Shown: piece after piece, positions 6,544-11,896 of the stretch
Numbering within the stretch: position 1 is the stretch's first letter
How the letters are laid out: each line of letters opens with the position of its first letter
Assembly: GCA_013151705.1 (NCBI GenBank)
Contig: JAADHT010000171.1
Coordinates: 1 to 11,896 of the forward strand
Origin: Kiritimatiellota bacterium
GTDB lineage: Bacteria; Verrucomicrobiota; Lentisphaeria; Victivallales; JAADHT01
Length of the DNA: 11,896 bases
Reading direction: 5' to 3'
Program-made: the position numbers and the translations under genes
The notes under the pieces: generated by a model
What the model saw: the letters and a program-made list of their open reading frames with translations, nothing else
Told to the model about the DNA's origin: nothing
The model's database searches: none

Positions 6544-7311
6544 ATGGAAAACGCAACTGGAAAAAGCCTGTCGATAGTCATACCCGCCTACGACGAGGAG
6601 TTGAGGCTGCCTTCCACCCTGCGCGACGTCAAAGAGTATTTGCGGACCGTCGGTGCCAAGTGGGAAAAGGCCGAGGTGATAGTCGTCGCCGACGGTTGTT
6701 CCGACGGCACCGAAAAACTCGTTTCGGAAACCCGCTCCGAATTTCCGGAGCTCAAACTTGTCGCCTATCCTGAAAACAAAGGCAAAGGGCACGCTTTGAA
6801 AGTCGGTGTAGCCGAGACCACGGGGGATATCGTTACATTCGCCGACGCGGACGGGGCGACGCCAATCGGGGAACTGGACCATCTAGCCGATCCCATTCTC
6901 GCGAACTCCGCGGATATGATTATCGCCTCGCGGAGAACGCCGGACGCGAAACTCGCGGTTTCACAGCCGTTCCACCGCAGATTGCTCGGAAACGCGTTCT
7001 CGCTCGCCGTCAGAATCATCTTGGGAGTTCCGTTTTTAGACACGCAATGCGGCTTCAAGGTTTTCAGAGGCTCGGTCGCGAGAGAATTGTTCGCCGCCAG
7101 CGAATGCGCGGGATTCGCGATTGATATCGAGTTGATCCACACCGCTTTGAAACGCGGCTATTTGGTGGAGGAACGCGGAGTGGAGTGGCATGACGTTCCC
7201 GAATCCAAAGTGAATCCGTTGCGCGACGGCGTTAAAATGCTGGCATTCGCTATAGCGCTTTCCCTCAGTTCGAGGTTCTCTTCCGCTCCCCATCGACCTC
7301 GTCTGCCGTAA
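6544..7311 (+). CDS. ALG5/DPM1-like GT2 glycosyltransferase (polyprenyl-phosphate glycosyltransferase)
   Basis: This is a 255-residue GT-A fold enzyme that would transfer a hexose from a nucleotide sugar to a polyprenyl phosphate at the cytoplasmic membrane face. Visible motifs in order are SIVIPAYDEE (10-19), VVADGCSDGT (47-56), NKGKGHALKVG (78-88), FADADGATP (99-107, the metal-binding DxD-type site), IASRR (127-131) and DTQCGFKVFR (166-175). Near 191-197 FAIDIEL is followed by VEWHDVPESKVNPLRD (213-228). The TQCGFKVFR and SKVNPLRD signatures resemble dolichyl-phosphate beta-glucosyltransferase (ALG5). The length is near the family core (about 240-330) and lacks the extra C-terminal membrane helices of ArnC/GtrB types. 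I chose ATG 6544 because GGAG (6531-6534) lies 9 nt upstream; a TTG at 6529 is in frame but has no ribosome site. It is 58 bp after the membrane protein gene on the same strand and probably in one operon. It is the obvious donor supplier for the two GT-C enzymes. Which sugar is used is unknown. Confidence 0.87.
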   Translation: MENATGKSLSIVIPAYDEELRLPSTLRDVKEYLRTVGAKWEKAEVIVVADGCSDGTEKLVSETRSEFPELKLVAYPENKGKGHALKVGVAETTGDIVTFADADGATPIGELDHLADPILANSADMIIASRRTPDAKLAVSQPFHRRLLGNAFSLAVRIILGVPFLDTQCGFKVFRGSVARELFAASECAGFAIDIELIHTALKRGYLVEERGVEWHDVPESKVNPLRDGVKMLAFAIALSLSSRFSSAPHRPRLP

Positions 7312-7388
7312 GCCTGTCGAATGGCGTCGGTGGAAGCGATGATTGAAAAGCTTCTTCGCGCCACGAATGTTTTCGCTTCTTCGCTTTT

Positions 7389-7416
7389 CCCCATCGGCAA
7401 TCCCGGTAGGATGGGG
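7389..7416. repeat. 7-bp inverted repeat between convergent genes
   Basis: CCCCATC (7389-7395) and GATGGGG (7410-7416) form a perfect 7-bp stem around a 14-nt loop, between the ends of the convergent GT2 and ketosynthase genes. TTTT precedes it on the plus strand, but no T tract follows the stem on either strand. It could work as a weak bidirectional terminator. The 210-bp gap also holds a 10-bp direct repeat CGGCGAGACA (7441-7450 and 7455-7464). Confidence 0.3.
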
Positions 7417-7521
7417 CAGTCTCCGCCTTCGCATTGACTGCGGCGAGACACAGTCGGCGAGACAGCCCTCGACTCCTCTCCCGTTCGATGTCCGCCTTCG
7501 CGTGTGTGTGGAGCGATGGAC

Positions 7522-9570
7522 TCAGGATCGGATGGAAAGGGCGCAGGCGAGCGACAACGCGTCGTTAAACAGGGTGTGTCCGAATAATTCAACGGCTGTT
7601 TCCGCGAATCTCGCGGACTTCTTCATCAAATCGGGCACAGACGTCGAACCGTCCGAGGATCCGGCGGATTCCTCGCGAGCCTTCTCCAAAACGAAAGCGA
7701 CGGAGCCTTCTCCCCAGGATATTGAAGGAGTTTTTCGGAATTCCGTCCAGAAATCGGATATGCGCCGCATCGTGTCGTTCACCTCGTCTCCGACCACCAG
7801 CAGCACCCGTTCCGCCCCGCCTGAAGCCACAAGAGATTCGGCGTAGGTCAGCGCCTTGGCGAACGGCGAGTCAAAGGCCGTCATTGTAACCGAGGAGCCC
7901 TGTATTCCCAATGCTTGGGATATGTGAAAAGTGGGGGCGTTGTGGACGGAATTGGAAAAACTCGTCGGCGACGGCGCCGAGTGTCCGTAGTCGAGAAGCG
8001 AGTCCAGGAATTTGAATGTGGAATTATGCGCTCCGAAGGAGGATGCGAAAATCACCGCCAATTCGCGGATGTCGCGTTCCGCAAGATTCGCGGCGGTGGC
8101 GGCGTCCGTCGCCGACGCCAGCGCCATCAGACTTATCTTATCGGCCCTGCGCCTCATTTTTTTGAATTCCGAACCATTCAGTAAATCGTCGGGAACGGAA
8201 AACTCGTCGGACGTGTTGTTTATATTGGCGTTCCCGCGGCGAATCGCCGCTTTCAAGGATTCGAGGCCGCGTCCGAAAGGCCCGATCACTCCGCAGGAGG
8301 CGATTGTGATAATTTCCGGCTCCGCCGCTATTTTTGCGGAATGTGCCGGCCGCGAGACGGCGGGAGAGCGATGAAAGGATTCGCAAGGAGCGAAAAGGAG
8401 GGCGACGCAGGTTCCGCCGAACGCCATCGAAGTGGATAGCGCGAATCCTCCGTTGTGGGCGATCGGCTCGGAACTTGGTTGAAGCGGTATTTCCGGGTCG
8501 ACGTTTTTCAGAGGCGAACCGGGAAAGCGCCCCTCCGTCAAACCGGCCACGCAGACGACCGCCTCGATCGCGCCGGCCGCGGCGAGGGTGTGTCCCGTAT
8601 AGTATTTCGTGGATGAATAGCGCAAAGCCTCGCCGAACAGATCGAATAGCGCCTTCCCCTCTATCCGGTCGTTGTCGAGCGTAGCCGTGCCATGCGCGTT
8701 GACGTAATCGACTTGGTTTGGTGTCGCGTCCGCCGATTCCAAAGCTTGAAGCACCGCTTTTTTCAAGCCTCTGGCATCCGGATGGGGCCCGGTGAGGTGA
8801 TAGGCGTCGCTAGCGGAGCCGCAGGCGGCTAGTAGGGCTTTGGGTTCAGCGCCTCGGCGCTTCAGGGAGCGCTCCGTCTCCAGAATGAGAATGCCCGCTC
8901 CCTCGCCCAGAGTCAAACCACGCCTTTCCGCATCGAAAGGAGCGCAGGGGACATCCCCCATTATCTGCAACGAGTTGAACCCGCAATAGGGGATCAAGCT
9001 CAACTCGTCCGCGCCTCCGGCGACCGCGATATCGCAGAGTCCCGATTCAAGCCAGGAAAACGCCATCGTTATGGCGTTGGATCCAGACGAACAAGCGTTC
9101 GCTATCGTGGAGCGCGGTCCGGAGGCCCCAATTTCGGCGGCGACGCGTTCCGAAATGTCCCCGTTCAAATAACGCTCCAACGGCGCCGGATCGGGAACTC
9201 CGTTTGTTCTGATCGCCGCGTAGAAATCGACGCTGTTGAGCATACAGGCGACCGTTGACCCCAAAGCGACACCGACTCTTGGTCCGGCTAGGTCGGATTC
9301 AGCGAGATTCGCGTCCGCCATTGCCTCGGACAGCGCCTTCATCGCCAACGCCAGCGTCCGTTCCGATCCGAAAACGCCGTCCAATTTCACGTTCGGGTCG
9401 CATTCGAAAACTGGTTTTCCTAAATCGCTATCGAACAAAGTGGGTGCTTGGGAGGGTGTTCTCTCTCCGGAGAACATGGTCTTTAAATTGGCGGTGAGAT
9501 CAGCGCCGGCGGCGCTGACTATTCCCATGCCTGACACGAAGACCGGAAAAGAACTGGATTGTGCGGTCAT
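7522..9570 (-). CDS. Fused ketosynthase: FabF-like KS plus chain-length-factor-like second KS domain
   Basis: This 682-residue protein has two thiolase-fold parts. Residues about 8-395 form a complete FabF-like beta-ketoacyl-ACP synthase: VSGMGIVSAAG at the start, nucleophile Cys160 in IANACSSGSNA, His293 in NAHGTATLDND, and Lys322/His327 in STKYYTGHTLAAAGA. LGEGAG and GGFALSTSMAFGG are also present. The Cys-His-His set and spacing fit an active condensing enzyme (FabF: Cys163, His303, His340). After a linker (about 396-418), residues about 419-630 start again with IITIASCGVIGPFG and contain FSNSVHNAPTFHIS (538-551), typical of the short ketosynthase N-domain family (PF13723). Where a nucleophile would be expected the sequence reads TMTAFDSPFAKA, with no Cys, so this half is probably a non-catalytic partner. 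The tail from about 631 is low in recognisable signal. The gene follows its ACP gene by 25 bp. I infer iterative chain extension on that ACP, as in aryl polyene or other type II systems; the product is unknown. An unusual housekeeping FabF is a weaker alternative. Confidence 0.85.
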   Translation of the reverse strand: MTAQSSSFPVFVSGMGIVSAAGADLTANLKTMFSGERTPSQAPTLFDSDLGKPVFECDPNVKLDGVFGSERTLALAMKALSEAMADANLAESDLAGPRVGVALGSTVACMLNSVDFYAAIRTNGVPDPAPLERYLNGDISERVAAEIGASGPRSTIANACSSGSNAITMAFSWLESGLCDIAVAGGADELSLIPYCGFNSLQIMGDVPCAPFDAERRGLTLGEGAGILILETERSLKRRGAEPKALLAACGSASDAYHLTGPHPDARGLKKAVLQALESADATPNQVDYVNAHGTATLDNDRIEGKALFDLFGEALRYSSTKYYTGHTLAAAGAIEAVVCVAGLTEGRFPGSPLKNVDPEIPLQPSSEPIAHNGGFALSTSMAFGGTCVALLFAPCESFHRSPAVSRPAHSAKIAAEPEIITIASCGVIGPFGRGLESLKAAIRRGNANINNTSDEFSVPDDLLNGSEFKKMRRRADKISLMALASATDAATAANLAERDIRELAVIFASSFGAHNSTFKFLDSLLDYGHSAPSPTSFSNSVHNAPTFHISQALGIQGSSVTMTAFDSPFAKALTYAESLVASGGAERVLLVVGDEVNDTMRRISDFWTEFRKTPSISWGEGSVAFVLEKAREESAGSSDGSTSVPDLMKKSARFAETAVELFGHTLFNDALSLACALSIRS

Positions 9571-9595
9571 AGCTGGACCTTGCCCGAAAACGGAT

Positions 9596-9868
9596 CTAAC
9601 TCTTTTTCTGCTCGAAAACGTAGCGGGCTAGAGAGTCGAGAGTTTCAAAAATCTTTTTGCCCGCCTCCAAATCTTTTATCTGAATGCCGAAATTGCGCTG
9701 TAGCAATACCACCAACTCCACCGCGTCGAGCGAGTCGAGGCCAATTCCATCGCCGAACAACGGAGCGTCGTCGTCGATGTCGTCAGGGGAGACGTCCTCA
9801 AGAGAGAGTTCCTCAATTATGAGTTTTTTAAGTTTCTTCTTGAGTTCCAGCAATTCATCTTCCGGCAT
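9596..9868 (-). CDS. Acyl carrier protein
   Basis: This is a 90-residue acidic carrier protein. The phosphopantetheine attachment motif is GLDSLDAVEL with Ser46, followed by VVLLQRNFGIQIKD (helix II and the loop) and a C-terminal helix LDSLARYVFEQKK. The N-terminal DELLELKKKLKKLIIEELSL is helix I. Housekeeping AcpP is about 78 residues with DSLDTVEL. Here the extended basic N-terminal helix and the LLQRNFGI segment look more like a specialised ACP of a ketosynthase cluster. The start has AGGA about 10 nt upstream. A promoter precedes it and the fused ketosynthase gene follows after 25 bp, so the two form a small operon. The ACP would carry the growing acyl or polyketide chain. It depends on a phosphopantetheinyl transferase encoded elsewhere. 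Confidence 0.9.
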   Translation of the reverse strand: MPEDELLELKKKLKKLIIEELSLEDVSPDDIDDDAPLFGDGIGLDSLDAVELVVLLQRNFGIQIKDLEAGKKIFETLDSLARYVFEQKKS

Positions 9869-9955
9869 ATCCAGATTTCCTGTGTTACGCGTTTCCGCGG
9901 GTGTAAATCATCTCAAAAATCACTCCGAACGCTCGGTGGAGGTAAGCGATGGGGA

Positions 9956-9984
9956 AATATACAACGCCGCGGGTGGTTCGTCAA
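9956..9984 (-). promoter_or_regulatory. Sigma-70-type promoter of the ACP/ketosynthase operon
   Basis: On the minus strand, TTGACG (9984 to 9979, 5 of 6 to consensus) is followed by a 17-bp spacer and TATATT (9961 to 9956, 5 of 6). Transcription would start near 9949, leaving a leader of about 80 nt before the ACP start. It is the best promoter match in the window. Confidence 0.6.
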
Positions 9985-10026
9985 GGCTCGCGAAGCGCGG
10001 CGGAGAGATAAAATAGCCCCCGCTCG

Positions 10027-10064
10027 AAAAATTTTCAATCCGCCCAAGGCGGATAAATATTGAA
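10027..10064 (-). terminator. Probable intrinsic terminator of the rpsD-carA transcript
   Basis: Read on the minus strand, TTCAA (10064-10060), an unpaired TATTTA, then TCCGCC (10053-10048), loop TTG, GGCGGA (10044-10039) and TTGAA (10038-10034) can fold into one stem with a bulge. It is followed after AA by TTTTT (10031-10027). It lies about 75 bp after the carA stop and upstream of the ACP promoter, which suits a transcript boundary. The bulge makes the outer pairing uncertain; the 6-bp GC core is perfect. Confidence 0.5.
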
Positions 10065-10110
10065 TCTTCTTCCCAAGCGAAGCGACGAATCGGTGATGAT
10101 CTTCAATATT
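10056..10110. repeat. 9-bp inverted repeat in the carA-ACP intergenic region
   Basis: AATATTGAA (10056-10064) and TTCAATATT (10102-10110) are perfect inverted copies 37 bp apart. A third, shorter TTCAAT lies at 10034-10039, and a GC-rich hairpin sits between it and the first arm. The cluster of related arms suggests a dispersed palindromic element or a regulatory fold rather than chance AT richness. No function is known to me. Confidence 0.4.
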
Positions 10111-10138
10111 CAAGTCAAAAAATAAGTTTTTCGCGGGT

Positions 10139-11287
10139 TCAAGCGCCATCGATCAGCGAGGCGAATTCCTGGAACAGATAAAACGGATCGTGCGGACCGG
10201 GAGAGGATTCCGGATGGTATTGCACGGCAAACATCGGCTCCGATTTGTGCCTGATGCCCTCGATCGTCTTATCATTGAGATTGACATGGGTTATTTCGAG
10301 GCAATCCGGTATCGAATCCTCCTTCAACCCGAAGTTGTGATTCTGAGATGTTATCTCCACCGATTCGTCCGCGAGACGCATCACTGGATGGTTGCAGCCG
10401 TGATGACCAAATTTCAATTTGAATCTGTCGGCGCCGGCGGCCAATCCAAGTATTTGGTGGCCAAGGCAGATGCCCATCACCGGCACCTTTCCAATAAGTC
10501 CGCGGGCGTTTTCCACCGCGTATCCGACCGCCGCGGGATCGGCGGGCCCGTTGGAAAGGAAAACACCATCAGGCTTCTCTTTGAGCACGTCCGCCACCGA
10601 AGTTTTCGACGGAACGACTTTGACGGACATTCCACTCAATCGCAACGACCGAAGGATGTTCCATTTTATTCCGAAATCGTACGCCACGATGTTGTGCTTC
10701 GTCGATGGCAACTCGTCGGCGATTCCCCATGACTGTGAAATTTCGCCGGTCTCGTCCCATTCATACGCAGTTTCGCAGGAGACTTTCGAAGCGTAGTCCT
10801 GTCCGGTCAATCCGCTCCATTCATTGGCTTTGGCCACCGCGTCCGCCTCTGATATGAAGCCCGACACGCAAAGAAACGCCTTCATGGCACCGAATTCGCG
10901 GATTTTCGTGGTTAGAAATCGGGTGTCGATTCCGGCTATGGCGGGAACTTCGCTTCTAAGCAGCAACCGTTCGAGAGACTCCTCCGAACGCCAGTTGCTG
11001 GGGGTGTTCATCTCATGTAGAATAAAGCCGTTGAGAAACAACTGTTCCGATTCCATATCCGCGGAGTTCGCGCCGGTGTTGCCTATCTCGGGATAGGTCA
11101 TCGTGACGAATTGACCCGCGTACGAAGGGTCGGATAATATTTCCTGATACCCTGAAAGTCCGGTGTTGAACACCACTTCGCCGGTGCCGTCTTTTTCCGC
11201 TCCGACGGAATATCCTCTGAGAATCGTTCCGTCCTCGAGCGCTAAAAAGGCGCCTCGTTCGCGTTTTGCGCGCCAGTTGTAGTCCAT
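10139..11287 (-). CDS. carA: Carbamoyl-phosphate synthase small (glutaminase) subunit
   Basis: This 382-residue subunit hydrolyses glutamine and passes ammonia to the large subunit CarB, feeding arginine and pyrimidine synthesis in the cytoplasm. The N-terminal domain shows LEDGTILRGYSVGA, VVFNTGLSGYQEILSDPSYAGQ, YPEIGNTGANSADMES and IAGIDTRFLTTKIRE. The C-terminal class I glutamine amidotransferase domain shows SNGPADPAAV, the nucleophile elbow MGICLGHQ with Cys274, FGHHGCNHPV, TSQNHNFG, and the catalytic His358 and Glu360 in VQYHPESSPGP. This matches E. coli CarA (Cys269, His353, Glu355, 382 residues), so it is intact. The ATG at 11287 opens the conserved N-terminus, though its ribosome site is weak. 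It follows rpsD by 16 bp and is probably cotranscribed with it. carB is not adjacent downstream, where an inverted-repeat region and the ACP operon lie instead. No PyrR or arginine-attenuator signal is visible. Confidence 0.97.
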   Translation of the reverse strand: MDYNWRAKRERGAFLALEDGTILRGYSVGAEKDGTGEVVFNTGLSGYQEILSDPSYAGQFVTMTYPEIGNTGANSADMESEQLFLNGFILHEMNTPSNWRSEESLERLLLRSEVPAIAGIDTRFLTTKIREFGAMKAFLCVSGFISEADAVAKANEWSGLTGQDYASKVSCETAYEWDETGEISQSWGIADELPSTKHNIVAYDFGIKWNILRSLRLSGMSVKVVPSKTSVADVLKEKPDGVFLSNGPADPAAVGYAVENARGLIGKVPVMGICLGHQILGLAAGADRFKLKFGHHGCNHPVMRLADESVEITSQNHNFGLKEDSIPDCLEITHVNLNDKTIEGIRHKSEPMFAVQYHPESSPGPHDPFYLFQEFASLIDGA

Positions 11288-11303
11288 ATGCCGATTTCCG
11301 TAT

Positions 11304-11896
11304 CTATCTAGCGTAGTACTCGATAACGCGCATCACTTCGCAGTTGCAGGGAATCTCTTCGGCGAGAGGCTCTCTCGCGAGCGTCGCTTTGAGGCTTTCG
11401 CGATCGACTTCAAGGTAAGCCGGTATCTCGCAATTCGTGTTCTTCGCGATATTCGCGATGGAGGGCGATTTGTCGGCGCTTATCGTGATGACTTGCCCGG
11501 GATTGATCTTGTATGATGAACGATCGACTTTTTTGCCGTCGACTTTGATATGTCCATGGTTGACGAACTGTTTGGCGGCGTAGATCGACGGAGCGAATCC
11601 GCATCGATAAACAAGTGCGTCAAGCCTGAGTTCGAGGTTCCTCAACAATTTCTCGTTGGCCATGCCCTCGCCTCGTTTCGCCTTCTGATACGCTAGACGA
11701 AGCTGTTTCTCGGAGACGGCGTAGAAGGTTTTGAGCTTCTGCTTCTCCAGGAGAAGCAGACCGTAGGTCGAGAGTTTCTGTTGACGGCCGCGCGCTGTTT
11801 TGCCGGCCGGGTAGGGGCGCTTCGCGCTCGGACATTTGGGATTGCCCCAAATGCAGCTTCCGATGCGTCTGCACAATTTGTGTTTCACCTGATCTT
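11304..11896 (-). CDS. rpsD: 30S ribosomal protein S4, 5' end beyond the window
   Basis: S4 binds 16S rRNA early in 30S assembly and helps control decoding fidelity. The visible 197 codons include KHKLCRRIG, then KRPYPAGKTARGRQQKLSTYG, EKQKLKTFYAVSEKQLRLAYQKA, and LELRLDALVYRCGFAPS. The S4 RNA-binding domain reads AAKQFVNHGHIKVDGKKVD and SYKINPGQVITI. The C-terminus RVIEYYAR is typical of the family. A GTG at 11888 could look like a start. However, the reading frame stays open to the window edge (codons for Asp-Gln precede it), and S4 normally has about 8-10 residues (MARYxGP type) before this point. I therefore treat the gene as cut by the window end, with the Val internal. Family members are about 200-210 residues. 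The Cys-rich CRRIGSCIWGNPKC segment may mark a zinc-binding or C-plus type of S4 N-terminus. carA follows after 16 bp. Confidence 0.95.
   Translation of the reverse strand, partial: DQVKHKLCRRIGSCIWGNPKCPSAKRPYPAGKTARGRQQKLSTYGLLLLEKQKLKTFYAVSEKQLRLAYQKAKRGEGMANEKLLRNLELRLDALVYRCGFAPSIYAAKQFVNHGHIKVDGKKVDRSSYKINPGQVITISADKSPSIANIAKNTNCEIPAYLEVDRESLKATLAREPLAEEIPCNCEVMRVIEYYAR

Noticed and set aside
7389..7416. Inverted repeat as an intrinsic terminator between convergent genes
   Set aside because: The loop is long (14 nt) and no T tract follows on either strand, so it is listed only as a repeat.
7158..7592. A 144-codon minus-strand frame covering the gap between the convergent genes
   Set aside because: It overlaps the ends of both the GT2 and the ketosynthase genes, has no ribosome site and shows no family motif.
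9913..10149. A 78-codon minus-strand frame between carA and the ACP gene
   Set aside because: It overlaps the carA 3' end, the terminator-like hairpin, the inverted repeats and the ACP promoter, and its composition looks like translated repeat DNA.
10190..10732. A 180-codon plus-strand open frame within carA
   Set aside because: It is antisense to carA with all catalytic motifs intact, and its protein shows nothing recognisable.
11304..11888. GTG at 11888 as the true start of rpsD
   Set aside because: The frame remains open upstream to the window edge and S4 proteins normally have several more N-terminal residues before the KHKLCRR-type segment.

Overview
The window carries moderate-GC bacterial DNA with dense, mostly operonic genes and frequent TTG or GTG starts. 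Two GT-C membrane glycosyltransferases, a type II ketosynthase/ACP pair, a LarA-type racemase and an IS66 relic suggest a Gram-negative. A PVC-type lineage such as Lentisphaerota or Verrucomicrobiota is possible. That placement is a weak inference, because no rRNA or tRNA is present to fix it.

Layout. Positions 48-735 (minus) hold a decayed IS66-family transposase with a frameshift, in-frame stops and an apparent internal deletion. Facing away from it, 787-2040 (plus) encodes a LarA-like (DUF2088) nickel-pincer racemase/epimerase homologue that keeps the key residues. A 526-bp intergenic stretch (2041-2566) follows, with a perfect palindrome, a degenerate direct repeat and a potential leader hairpin. 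Positions 2567-7311 (plus) form a four-gene cluster: two ArnT/PMT-like GT-C glycosyltransferases overlapping by 4 bp, a six-helix membrane protein of unknown function overlapping by 4 bp, and an ALG5/DPM1-like GT2 enzyme. The GT2 enzyme would load a sugar onto a polyprenyl phosphate and the GT-C enzymes would use that lipid-linked sugar on the periplasmic side. The acceptor is unknown.

Convergent to this cluster, 7522-9868 (minus) encodes an acyl carrier protein followed by a 682-residue protein. That protein fuses a complete FabF-like ketosynthase (Cys160, His293, His327) to a second ketosynthase-like half that lacks the nucleophile, so it looks like a ketosynthase and chain-length factor in one chain. 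A good sigma-70-type promoter (TTGACG, 17 bp, TATATT) precedes the ACP gene. The arrangement recalls aryl-polyene-type or other type II polyketide/fatty acid systems, but no other pathway genes are in the window. At the right end, rpsD (cut by the window edge) and carA lie 16 bp apart on the minus strand, followed by a probable intrinsic terminator in a region rich in inverted repeats.

The least ordinary parts are the ketosynthase fusion with its dedicated ACP, and the four-gene lipid-linked glycosylation cassette. I did not see a clearly new system: no CRISPR array, no RNA gene and no intact mobile element.
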